From the NCBI GenBank assembly GCA_002694345.1, contig NZLV01000131.1, positions 1 to 6,557 on the forward strand: 6,557 nucleotides of DNA. Reading direction: 5' to 3'. Below the pieces are notes generated by a model. That model was not told the DNA's origin. It saw only the letters and a list, made by a program, of their open reading frames with translations, and did not search any database. The DNA comes from Maricaulis sp. (lineage in GTDB: Bacteria; Pseudomonadota; Alphaproteobacteria; Caulobacterales; Maricaulaceae). Of the stretch, positions 1 through 5,936 are shown piece by piece (position 1 is the stretch's first letter; each line of letters starts with the position of its first letter). The position numbers and the translations under genes are program-made.

Positions 1-593
1 AGAATCTCTACCGGATCGGTTTGCGCTATAACGTGCCATTCCAGCAACTGGCCGCCCATAACGGCATTCGCCCGCCCTACAGCCTGGAAGTCGGCCAGCA
101 GATCCGTCTGCCGCAGGGCGCGACGGTTACCGATATTGCTGGTCGCGAGACCGGAGGCAGCGAGACCCGTTCGCCCACGCGTACGGACGACAACCGGCCG
201 CCGCCGGCTCAGGCCGGCGCGCCCAGCTTCGCCTGGCCGATCCGCGGTTCCGTCCTGTCCAGTTTCGGCCGCAAGCCGGATGGCGGGCGCAATGACGGCA
301 TCAATATCGAAGCCCGTGCGGGAGACAGCGTCCGCGCCGCTGCCGCCGGGCAGGTGGTCTATGCCGGGTCCGAACTGGCCGGATATGGTCAGCTGGTCCT
401 GCTGCGCCACTCCGGCGGTTTCGTGACGGCCTATGCCCACAATTCCCGGCTTCTGGTGCGCGAAGGCGACCAGGTCAGCCAGGGCCAGGTCATCGCCGAG
501 GCCGGTGAGACCGGTTCGGTGGATCGTCCCCAGGTCCATTTCGAAATCCGCAACGGCGTCAATCCGGTCGATCCGATGAGCTATTTGCGCTGA
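1..593 (+). CDS. LysM plus degenerate LytM (M23) protein, NlpD-like amidase activator, 5' truncated
   Basis: This is the C-terminal 196 residues of a periplasmic or envelope peptidoglycan-binding protein; the start lies before the window, and the reading frame is open from base 3. Residues 1-37 of the fragment are the end of a LysM repeat (NLYRIGLRYNVPF, then VGQQIRLP). A Pro/Arg-rich linker follows to about residue 75. Residues 76-196 form a LytM/M23 domain (FAWPIRGSVLSSFG, GYGQLVLLRH, YAHNSRLLVREGDQVSQGQ, VHFEIRNGVNPVDPMSYL). Catalytic M23 enzymes carry HxxxD and HxH. Here the first reads NDGIN (N97, N101) and the second QVH (Q177, H179), so two of three zinc ligands are missing. E. coli NlpD is degenerate in a similar way and activates the amidase AmiC instead of cutting peptidoglycan. 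The same role in septal wall splitting is inferred here. A position just before yajC-secDF matches my recollection of alphaproteobacterial order (surE, pcm, nlpD-like, yajC). Family call is firm; exact orthology is not. Confidence 0.88.
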   Translation, partial: NLYRIGLRYNVPFQQLAAHNGIRPPYSLEVGQQIRLPQGATVTDIAGRETGGSETRSPTRTDDNRPPPAQAGAPSFAWPIRGSVLSSFGRKPDGGRNDGINIEARAGDSVRAAAAGQVVYAGSELAGYGQLVLLRHSGGFVTAYAHNSRLLVREGDQVSQGQVIAEAGETGSVDRPQVHFEIRNGVNPVDPMSYLR

Positions 594-621
594 GTCTCTG
601 CGACTTTCGAACAGTCAGGCC

Positions 622-652
622 TTGTTGCATGACCGGGTGACCCCGATATAGT
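622..652 (+). promoter_or_regulatory. Candidate sigma-70-type promoter for yajC-secD-secF
   Basis: TTGTTG at 622-627 is separated by 17 bases from GATATA at 645-650. A shifted reading gives TTGCAT at 625-630, 16 bases, then TATAGT at 647-652. Either would start transcription near 658 and leave a leader of about 70 bases before the yajC ATG. This is the most AT-rich, promoter-like stretch between the upstream gene and yajC. It is a pattern match by eye; readthrough from the upstream gene may also contribute. Confidence 0.4.
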
Positions 653-679
653 CCCGCGCAATTTCAAATTCGGCTCCGC

Positions 680-693
680 GCCTGTTTTCAGGC
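680..693 (+). other. Small stem-loop in the yajC leader
   Basis: GCCTG, a TTTT loop and CAGGC form a perfect 5 bp stem. A competing pairing joins GCGCC (678-682) with GGCGC (698-702). The element ends about 20 bases before the yajC ribosome binding site. No T tract follows, so a terminator is unlikely. It may be leader structure or chance. Confidence 0.3.
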
Positions 694-713
694 CGCTGGC
701 GCCCATCCATTGT

Positions 714-720
714 GGGGAAG
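714..720 (+). promoter_or_regulatory. Ribosome binding site of yajC
   Basis: GGGGAAG lies 6 bases before the ATG at 727. It supports that ATG over the in-frame GTG at 712, which overlaps the site itself. Confidence 0.7.
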
Positions 721-726
721 ACTGAC

Positions 727-1029
727 ATGGAAGCGATTTTCGGCCCTCAGGTCATCATGCTCGTCCTGATGTTCGGCGTGCTCTATTTCCTGATGATCCG
801 TCCGCAGCAAAAGCGGATGAAGGAACACAAGGAAATGGTGGAAGGCCTCAAGCGCGGCGATGAAATCATCACCCAGGGCGGTCTCATCGGCAAAGTGGCC
901 AAGGTCGCTGAAGAGGAAGTCACGGTTGAGCTGTCTGAAGGCGTGAAAGTCCGCGTCGTGCGTCAGACGATCGCTTCGGTTAAGGGCCGCACCGAGCCCA
1001 AGCCGGCGAACGACGCCAAGGACGACTGA
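727..1029 (+). CDS. yajC: YajC, Sec translocon accessory subunit
   Basis: YajC is a small inner-membrane protein that associates with SecD and SecF in the holotranslocon. The product is 100 residues, within the usual 85-115 range. One membrane segment spans about residues 6-24 and runs into the family hallmark YFLMIRPQQKR (20-30). The cytoplasmic domain contains GDEIITQGGLIGKV (44-57), the second conserved block, and VKVRVVRQTIASV (73-85). The tail is charged and Pro/Ala/Asp-rich. The ATG at 727 is chosen because GGGGAAG sits 6 bases upstream; an in-frame GTG at 712 would add five non-conserved residues. secD follows after 38 bases on the same strand, so the two are very probably co-transcribed. 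Identification is secure. Confidence 0.96.
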   Translation: MEAIFGPQVIMLVLMFGVLYFLMIRPQQKRMKEHKEMVEGLKRGDEIITQGGLIGKVAKVAEEEVTVELSEGVKVRVVRQTIASVKGRTEPKPANDAKDD

Positions 1030-1067
1030 TCCTTTCCTCGACGACCAACTGAAAAGGCCGCGCTGCC

Positions 1068-2720
1068 ATGCTGTATTTCGGGCGCTGGAAACTCCTGACC
1101 ATTTTTCTCGTCGTTCTGGCGGGCATTCTCTACACCGTGCCGAACCTGGTTCCGGAAGAAGAGCGCTATACGATCAATGAGATCGATGGCAGCCGCGAAG
1201 CCCGCGGCATCTGGCGCTGGATTCCCAGCCGCACGATCAATCTGGGCCTCGACCTTCAGGGCGGCTCCCACATCGTGTTCGCCGTGGATATGGACGAGGT
1301 CCGGACCGCCCAGCTGGAAGGCCTGGCCGCCGACGCCCGTCAAACGCTGCGCAATGAACAATTGCTGCCGCGTTCGGTGACCGTGATCGGTGATGAGGTG
1401 GTGGTCCTGATGATCCGTGAAGAGCAACGGCAGCAGGCCTTTGACCAGCTGCAGACGCTCAATGGTCCGGTCACGACCGAGTTCGGTGGCCCCAGCCTGG
1501 CGCAAATGTATGACATGCGCCTGGATGCCGATGATCCCAGCGCGATCCGCATTTCCGTGACCACGGAACAGTTCACCGCGATCAAGAACCGCACACTCAG
1601 CCAGGCCATTACCGTGATCCGTCGCCGGATCGACGGCCTGGGAACCGCCGACCCGACCATCGCCCGCGCGGGTGAGGACCGGGTTCTGGTTCAGGTGCCG
1701 GGCGCCGAGGACCCGCAGGAGATCATCGATCTGGTCGGGACCCAGGCTGCGCTGAGCTTCCACATGGTGGACAGCACGATCAATCCGGGCCCCAATGGCC
1801 AGGCGCGCACACCGCCGGGTCGCACCATCCTGCCGATGGCCAACACCCAGCCGGTCCAGTATCTCGCTGTTGAGACGCGCCAGCTTCTCACCGGCGAGAA
1901 TCTCACCAATTCCAATGTCACGACCCACCCCAGCTATAGCGGTCCGGTCGTGGGCTTCCGTTTCGACACCCAGGGCGCGCTCGTCTTTGGCGATGTCACT
2001 TCGAACAATCGCGGACGCCAGTTCGCCATCGTGCTCGATGGTGAGATCATTTCCGCGCCGCGGATCAATGAGCCGATCCTCGGCGGCTCCGGTGTCATCG
2101 GCGGTGGCTACACCTATGAGACGGCGTCCCAGCTGGTCATCCTGCTGAATGCCGGTGCCCTGCCGGCTTCGCTGACGCCGGTCGAGGAACGCACCGTCTC
2201 TCCGAGCCTGGGCCATGACCAGATCGAGAGTGGCAAGCTGGCCATCATCATCGGCTTTGCCCTCGTCATCGTCTTCATGGTCGCAGCCTATGGCGTGTTC
2301 GGGATCTTCTCGGTCATGGCTCTGCTGGTGAACGTGGTGCTGATCCTGGGCGGCCTGTCCGGCCTTGGCATGACGCTGACCTTGCCGGGGATCGCGGGGA
2401 TCATCCTGACGATCGGCATGGCGGTCGACGCCAATGTTCTGATCTTCGAGCGTATCCGCGAGGAGGGGCAGAACGGGCGAACCCCGGCCAATGCCATCCA
2501 GGCCGGTTACGAGCGGGCCCTGGCGGCCATTCTCGATGCCAACGTCACCACTTTCATCGCGGCGGCCGTGCTCTACCTGCTCGGTGCTGGTCCGGTGCGT
2601 GGCTTCGCTGTCACCCTCGGTGTCGGCATCATCACCTCGGTCTTCACGGCCTTTGTCTTCTCCCGTCTTCTCGCCGTGCTCTGGCTGCGCGGCTTCAAGC
2701 CGAAACAGCTGCCGATCTAA
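1068..2720 (+). CDS. secD: SecD, protein translocase subunit
   Basis: SecD pairs with SecF as a proton-driven RND-type motor that helps release exported proteins on the periplasmic side of SecYEG. The 550 residues show the standard plan: a first membrane helix at about 8-28, a large periplasmic region at 30-388, and five more helices at about 391-409, 413-432, 438-459, 486-506 and 512-538. Conserved blocks are LGLDLQGGSH (59-68), the ferredoxin-like P1 region with ITVIRRRIDGLG (181-192), IVLDGEIISAPRINEPI (321-337), GALPASLTPVEERTVSPSLG (363-382) and GMAVDANVLIFERIREE (450-466). D454 matches the membrane Asp (E. coli D519) implicated in proton transport. The protein is somewhat shorter than E. 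coli SecD (615 residues). The ATG has AAAAGG 10 bases upstream. secF begins 12 bases after the stop, so co-translation is likely. Confidence 0.98.
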   Translation: MLYFGRWKLLTIFLVVLAGILYTVPNLVPEEERYTINEIDGSREARGIWRWIPSRTINLGLDLQGGSHIVFAVDMDEVRTAQLEGLAADARQTLRNEQLLPRSVTVIGDEVVVLMIREEQRQQAFDQLQTLNGPVTTEFGGPSLAQMYDMRLDADDPSAIRISVTTEQFTAIKNRTLSQAITVIRRRIDGLGTADPTIARAGEDRVLVQVPGAEDPQEIIDLVGTQAALSFHMVDSTINPGPNGQARTPPGRTILPMANTQPVQYLAVETRQLLTGENLTNSNVTTHPSYSGPVVGFRFDTQGALVFGDVTSNNRGRQFAIVLDGEIISAPRINEPILGGSGVIGGGYTYETASQLVILLNAGALPASLTPVEERTVSPSLGHDQIESGKLAIIIGFALVIVFMVAAYGVFGIFSVMALLVNVVLILGGLSGLGMTLTLPGIAGIILTIGMAVDANVLIFERIREEGQNGRTPANAIQAGYERALAAILDANVTTFIAAAVLYLLGAGPVRGFAVTLGVGIITSVFTAFVFSRLLAVLWLRGFKPKQLPI

Positions 2721-2732
2721 GGGGGCCGGATC

Positions 2733-3680
2733 ATGAAGCTCGCACTCATCAATCTTCTGCCCACCACGGCCAAGATCCCGTTTATCCGGATCCGGTTCAT
2801 GGCGCTGGCCCTGTCCGCTCTTGTCCTGCTGTTCTCGCTGTTCGAGTTCGCCAATGTCGGGATCAATTTCGGGATCGACTTCCGTGGCGGTATCCAGACC
2901 GAGGTGGAAACCAGCGCCGAGACCTCGACGGAAGAGCTTCGCGCGCTCGTCGGTGGTCTGGAACTGGGAGAACCGCGTGTCCAGGAAGCCGGCAATGCGC
3001 TGGCCGATCGCCGCACCTTCCTCGTCGCGCTGCCCTTGCAGCCGGGCGAGGGCACAGAAGGTGAGGAAGCCAACCAGACGGCCCGCCGCACGATGGAAGA
3101 CGCGCTGGCCACGGTTGAAGGTCTCGACATCCGCGGCACGACCGTGATCGGCGGTGCGGTGTCCCGCGAACTCATCTTCACGGGTTTCACTGCGATCGGT
3201 GTCGCGCTCTTCCTGATGCTGATCTACATCTGGTTCCGCTTTGAGTGGCAGTATTCTCTCGGGGCGGTCGTCGCCCTGGTGCACGACGTGATTGCCACCG
3301 TGGGCATGTTCTCTGTCACCCAGATGACTTTCGATCTGGCGACCGTGGCGGCGATCCTGACGATCGTGGGTTACTCCATGAACGACACCGTCGTCGTGTA
3401 TGACCGCATCCGCGAGAATTTGCGCAAGTACAAGAAGATGCCGCTGGCCGAAGTGCTCAACTTGTCGATCAATGACACGCTGTCGCGCACCATCCTGACC
3501 TCGGCCACGACGCTGGTGGCCCTGATCTCGCTCTACCTGATTGGTGGGGCATCGCTGGAAGGCTTTGCCTTCGCGATGATCTGGGGTGTGCTGATCGGGA
3601 CCTATTCCTCGATCTTCGTCGCCGCGCCGCTGCTGCTCTTCACCAATGTCCAGCGTGAAGGCACCCAGACGGGCGTCTGA
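2733..3680 (+). CDS. secF: SecF, protein translocase subunit
   Basis: SecF is the partner of SecD in the inner membrane. The 315 residues match the usual length. The first helix lies at about 20-40. Next comes GIDFRGG (47-53), the start of the periplasmic P4 domain, which extends to about residue 145. Five helices follow at about 148-167, 174-194, 200-222, 253-272 and 277-303. The signature GYSMNDTVVVYDRIREN (213-229) and SINDTLSRTILTSATT (245-260) are intact. D218 and R252 fall where E. coli SecF has D213 and R247, residues tied to proton coupling; the constant offset of five supports the alignment. GGGGG lies 7 bases before the ATG, and the gap after secD is only 12 bases. The stop is followed by strong hairpins, so this is probably the last gene of the transcript. 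Confidence 0.98.
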   Translation: MKLALINLLPTTAKIPFIRIRFMALALSALVLLFSLFEFANVGINFGIDFRGGIQTEVETSAETSTEELRALVGGLELGEPRVQEAGNALADRRTFLVALPLQPGEGTEGEEANQTARRTMEDALATVEGLDIRGTTVIGGAVSRELIFTGFTAIGVALFLMLIYIWFRFEWQYSLGAVVALVHDVIATVGMFSVTQMTFDLATVAAILTIVGYSMNDTVVVYDRIRENLRKYKKMPLAEVLNLSINDTLSRTILTSATTLVALISLYLIGGASLEGFAFAMIWGVLIGTYSSIFVAAPLLLFTNVQREGTQTGV

Positions 3681-3722
3681 TCGGTCGCTCTTCGGCGGCA
3701 CTGATATGACCCTGAAACACGT

Positions 3723-3748
3723 GCAGGGCCCGCCAAGGCGGGCCCTGC
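3723..3748 (+). terminator. GC-rich perfect hairpin after secF
   Basis: GCAGGGCCCGCC (3723-3734) is followed, after AA, by its exact reverse complement GGCGGGCCCTGC (3737-3748). Realistically this is an 11 bp stem with a CAAG loop. It begins 43 bases after the secF stop. No T run follows on either strand, so it is either a terminator of the U-poor kind or a stem that protects the 3' end of the transcript. It lies between converging genes and could serve both. Confidence 0.6.
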
Positions 3749-3750
3749 GT

Positions 3751-3768
3751 CATGTCAGGGGGGACATG
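3751..3768. repeat. Short inverted repeat CATGTC/GACATG
   Basis: CATGTC (3751-3756) and GACATG (3763-3768) are perfect inverted copies around a six-base AGGGGG spacer. They start two bases after the larger hairpin that follows secF. The stem is only 6 bp, so its structural significance is uncertain. Confidence 0.35.
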
Positions 3769-3790
3769 TAAGCCAGACGGGAACAAGAAC

Positions 3791-3815
3791 AGGGAGGGCC
3801 CCGTCTGCCCTCCTT
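3791..3815. repeat. Inverted repeat GGAGGGC/GCCCTCC between converging genes
   Basis: GGAGGGC (3793-3799) pairs with GCCCTCC (3807-3813). The outer A3791-T3815 pair and a G-T wobble extend the stem to 9 bp around a 7-base loop. It lies between the hairpin after secF and the one after the hydrolase gene. It may contribute to two-way termination. Confidence 0.4.
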
Positions 3816-3816
3816 C

Positions 3817-3850
3817 CACGGGCGAAACGGGGATATCCGTCGCGCCCGTG
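3817..3850 (-). terminator. Two-part hairpin after the serine hydrolase gene
   Basis: CACGGGCG (3817-3824) pairs with CGCCCGTG (3843-3850). Inside, ACGG (3827-3830) pairs with CCGT (3837-3840) around GGATAT, separated from the outer stem by a two-by-two internal loop. On the minus strand it starts 20 bases beyond the hydrolase stop. A run of T (TTTTT on the minus strand) lies before it, not after it, so it is not a textbook intrinsic terminator. A 3'-end stabilising or termination role is inferred. Confidence 0.45.
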
Positions 3851-3870
3851 CTGAAAAATTTTCCGCCGCT

Positions 3871-5142
3871 TCAGTCGAAGGCCATCGCCTGATAGGCGAG
3901 GGGCCGAATGACGGCACTGGTGCGCGGTTCCGGCCGGTTCGGGCCGGGCTGGATCTGCGTGGTGGTGATCACGGCCACACCTGTGGCCGGGCTGACAAAG
4001 AAATCCGTGTCGAACATGCCGCCCCAGGAATAGTCGCCCGGAATGCCCCGCGGCGTCTCGCCCTCGGCCGCCGGCACCACCACATCTCCGGCATAGGCGA
4101 ACAGGCGGGCGCCCCAATCGTCTCCCAATTGCTCCGGTGTGGTGTGAGGGCTCATCATCAGTCGGGCCGTTTCCGGCGCCAGGATCTGGACATCACCCAG
4201 CGTGCCGCCATTGGCCAGCATCATGGCAAACTGCGCATAGTCCGCCGCGGTCGACACGAGGCCGCCACCACCGGACGCCCAGTCCGGCATGAAGGCTTCC
4301 GGATACAGGACCAGGTTCCCGGCCTCATCATGTACATAGAGCGGCGCCAGGTCTTCTTCGGAAAAGTCGACGTCCTCGAAGAAGAAGCCGGTCGATTCCA
4401 TGCCCAGCGGCGTGAAAATCTCGGCTTCCAGATAGTCCTCGAAGGGCTGGCCCGATGCGACCTGCACGATCGCACCCAGCACGTCGATTGAATAGGAGTA
4501 GATCCAGCGCTCGCCCGGATCCGTGTAGAGCGGCAGGCTGGCCAGCTGGTCCATGCGGGCCATCAGGTCACCATCGCCGGCATAGAGCGAATTGTTCAGG
4601 TAAAGCTGACCCAGATCGGTCTCGCCCTCGAAAATATAGCCCAGACCGGACGTGTGGGTCAGCAAGTGCTCGACCGTCATTTCCGTGTCGGGCGCGCGGG
4701 TGGCGATCTGTCCGTCTTCGCCGGCCATCGGGCTCACCGCGACTTCCACGTCGGCGAAAGCCGGCAGATAGCGGCTGACCGGGGCCTCCAGCTCGACCAG
4801 CCCATCCTCGACCAATTGCATGATGGCCACAGCCGTTATCGGCTTGGACATGGAGGCAATGCGAACGGGGGTGGTGATGGTGAAGGCTTCGCCGGTTTCG
4901 AAATTCGCTGTGCCAGCTTCCGCCACGTAGGCGATGTCTTCGCCGCGCGTGACGATGACGGCATAGCCCGGGCGGGCGTGCTCGGCTGAGAGGGTTTCAA
5001 TGGCCGCGTCGATCGCGGCCAGTCCGGCGGGATCAAAAACCAGTGCGCGCGGATCCTCGACCGGATGCAGGTCCTGCGCGAAGGCAGGCAACGGGCTGAC
5101 GCTGGCCAGAAGCGCCGCGGCAGCGAAACTTCGGAATGACAT
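3871..5142 (-). CDS. Exported serine hydrolase, beta-lactamase/class C (PF00144) family
   Basis: This 423-residue protein has a signal peptide at residues 1-22 (hydrophobic AAAALLASVSPLPAFA, likely cut before QDLHP), so it is probably periplasmic or secreted. The nucleophile motif SxxK is SMSK (S97, K100) within RIASMSKPITAVAIMQLVEDG. TVEHLLTHTSGLGY (156-169) is a family block. The tyrosine motif is YSY (Y215-S216-Y217, in RWIYSYSIDVLGAIVQVASG), where many relatives have YSN. The C-terminal block is YSWGGMFDTDFFVSPATG (371-388) in place of KTG. This pattern fits esterases, D-amino-acid peptidases and other non-lactamase members; antibiotic resistance should not be assumed and the substrate is unknown. 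The ATG at 5142 is preferred to an in-frame start at 5202 because GGAGAG lies 6 bases upstream and the signal peptide then begins at residue 1. It follows sodB on the same strand after 84 bases. Confidence 0.9.
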   Translation of the reverse strand: MSFRSFAAAALLASVSPLPAFAQDLHPVEDPRALVFDPAGLAAIDAAIETLSAEHARPGYAVIVTRGEDIAYVAEAGTANFETGEAFTITTPVRIASMSKPITAVAIMQLVEDGLVELEAPVSRYLPAFADVEVAVSPMAGEDGQIATRAPDTEMTVEHLLTHTSGLGYIFEGETDLGQLYLNNSLYAGDGDLMARMDQLASLPLYTDPGERWIYSYSIDVLGAIVQVASGQPFEDYLEAEIFTPLGMESTGFFFEDVDFSEEDLAPLYVHDEAGNLVLYPEAFMPDWASGGGGLVSTAADYAQFAMMLANGGTLGDVQILAPETARLMMSPHTTPEQLGDDWGARLFAYAGDVVVPAAEGETPRGIPGDYSWGGMFDTDFFVSPATGVAVITTTQIQPGPNRPEPRTSAVIRPLAYQAMAFD

Positions 5143-5148
5143 GTGGGA

Positions 5149-5154
5149 CTCTCC
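5149..5154 (-). promoter_or_regulatory. Ribosome binding site of the serine hydrolase
   Basis: On the minus strand GGAGAG stands 6 bases before the ATG whose first base is 5142. It fixes that start over the upstream in-frame ATG at 5202, which would add 20 charged residues ahead of the signal peptide. Confidence 0.75.
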
Positions 5155-5191
5155 GGGATTGTTTTTTATCGACCGCCGGAGAGGGTAGGTC

Positions 5192-5214
5192 GGGGCCGCC
5201 ATTTAGGCGACCCC
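5192..5214 (-). terminator. Hairpin between sodB and the serine hydrolase gene
   Basis: On the minus strand GGGGTCGCC, loop TAAAT, then GGCGGCCCC form a 9 bp stem with one T-G wobble, starting 12 bases after the sodB stop. The following minus-strand bases (GACCTACCC) contain no T tract. It may end or attenuate the sodB transcript, so the hydrolase gene may have its own promoter in the remaining 49 bases or depend on readthrough. Confidence 0.5.
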
Positions 5215-5226
5215 AAATTCGCGTGA

Positions 5227-5829
5227 TCAGGCGGCTGCCAGATTCTCCGCCGCGAATTCCCAGTTCACCAGGTGATCCAGGAAGGTGGAGATGTAGTCCG
5301 GACGACGGTTCTGGAAGTCCAGGTAATAGGCGTGCTCCCACACATCCATCGTCAGCAGCGGCGTGACACCGGCTTCCGTCAGCGGGGTCTCAGCGTTCAG
5401 CGTTTTGCGCACTTCCAGCTTGCCGTCCTTCAGGACCAGCCAGGCCCAGCCAGAGCCGAACTGGGTGGCACCGGCCTTGGCGAAGGCATCCTTGAATCCG
5501 TCGAGCGAACCGAAGTCACGGTCGATCATTTCGGCCAGCTGGCCGGACGGGGCACCGCCGCCATTCGGGCGCATGGACTGCCAATAGAAGGTGTGGTTCC
5601 AGATCTGGGCGGCATTGTTGAACACGCCGACCTTGTCGGCCACACCGGCGGTGGCGCGGATCACGTCTTCCAGGGATTTCGACGCCAGGTCGGAGCCCTC
5701 AACCAGACCGTTGAGATTGTTCACATAGGCGTTGTGGTGTTTCCCGTGGTGGAAATCCAGCGTCTCAGACGAGATATGAGGGGCAAGCGCGTCTTTGGCG
5801 TAGGGAAGATCGGGCAGAGTGAAAGCCAT
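5227..5829 (-). CDS. sodB: Superoxide dismutase, Fe type
   Basis: The enzyme converts superoxide to hydrogen peroxide and oxygen. Its 200 residues are the normal length, with no signal peptide, so it is cytoplasmic. The N-terminal helical domain starts LPDLPYAKDALAPHISSETL. The metal ligands are all present: H27 (in LDFHHGKHH), H79 (in IWNHTFYW), D162 and H166 (in MDVWEHAYYLDF). Q75 in NNAAQIWNH sits where iron enzymes such as E. coli SodB carry their active-site Gln, and SMRPNGGGAPSG also favours iron over manganese. Metal use cannot be proved from sequence and cambialistic activity is possible. The ATG has GAGAGG five bases upstream. It is divergent from the NDUFAF6-like gene and lies upstream of an exported hydrolase on the same strand. 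I see no clear iron- or redox-responsive operator. Confidence 0.97.
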   Translation of the reverse strand: MAFTLPDLPYAKDALAPHISSETLDFHHGKHHNAYVNNLNGLVEGSDLASKSLEDVIRATAGVADKVGVFNNAAQIWNHTFYWQSMRPNGGGAPSGQLAEMIDRDFGSLDGFKDAFAKAGATQFGSGWAWLVLKDGKLEVRKTLNAETPLTEAGVTPLLTMDVWEHAYYLDFQNRRPDYISTFLDHLVNWEFAAENLAAA

Positions 5830-5834
5830 GAAAA

Positions 5835-5840
5835 CCTCTC
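5835..5840 (-). promoter_or_regulatory. Ribosome binding site of sodB
   Basis: On the minus strand GAGAGG is followed by five bases (TTTTC) and then the ATG whose first base is 5829. Together with the conserved FTLPDLPY start of the protein it fixes this ATG. Confidence 0.7.
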
Positions 5841-5862
5841 AATGGGTTGATGGTGGGATAGG

Positions 5863-5881
5863 GATGCACCCTTTCGGGCAT
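5863..5881 (-). other. Small GAAA-loop hairpin in the sodB leader
   Basis: On the minus strand the core reads ATGCCCGAAAGGGTGCAT. CCC and GGG close a GAAA tetraloop, and ATG/CAT can pair outside a two-base TG bulge. If transcription starts upstream, this stem would sit about 35 bases before the sodB start codon. The stem is short and its role is unknown. Confidence 0.25.
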
Positions 5882-5905
5882 TCTTCTGTTGTCCGACATA
5901 TGGTG

Positions 5906-5918
5906 TGGGCCGGGCCCA
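5906..5918. promoter_or_regulatory. Palindrome in the divergent promoter region
   Basis: TGGGCC, a central G, and GGCCCA form a perfect 13-base inverted repeat in the 107 bases between the divergent start codons of sodB and the NDUFAF6-like gene. It is 19 bases before the latter's ATG. Position and symmetry suit a regulator site, but the GC-rich sequence could arise by chance, and I recognise no known consensus. Confidence 0.3.
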
Positions 5919-5936
5919 TGTCCACCGGTTAGGCAC

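Noticed and set aside
963..3701. A 912-codon open frame on the minus strand, antisense to the end of yajC and all of secD and secF.
   Set aside because: secD and secF share one codon register (the 12-base gap keeps it), and this frame is their codon-aligned complement. It stays open simply because the GC-rich genes avoid TTA, CTA and TCA codons. Its translation is full of His, Asp, Arg and Gln with no recognisable domain.
3851..3866. The GAAAAATTTTCC tract considered as a T-tract terminator for the hydrolase gene.
   Set aside because: On the minus strand the T run comes before the strong hairpin and has no GC-rich stem directly ahead of it, so it does not fit the intrinsic terminator arrangement.
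3755..4117. A 120-codon minus-strand frame overlapping the hydrolase 3' end and the hairpin region.
   Set aside because: It is out of frame with the hydrolase, whose C-terminal motifs are clear, and its Arg/Gly/Cys-rich translation is typical of a GC-rich shadow frame.
4129..4491. A 120-codon plus-strand frame inside the hydrolase gene.
   Set aside because: It lies wholly opposite a well-supported gene, with no ribosome binding site seen and no recognisable motif.
5143..5202. A 20-residue N-terminal extension of the serine hydrolase from the ATG at 5202.
   Set aside because: It would overlap the sodB-proximal hairpin and put a charged stretch before the signal peptide, whereas the ATG at 5142 has a good GGAGAG six bases upstream.
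5272..5850. A 192-codon open frame on the plus strand opposite sodB.
   Set aside because: It is codon-aligned with sodB on the other strand, whose metal ligands and family blocks are all intact. The antisense translation resembles no family I know.
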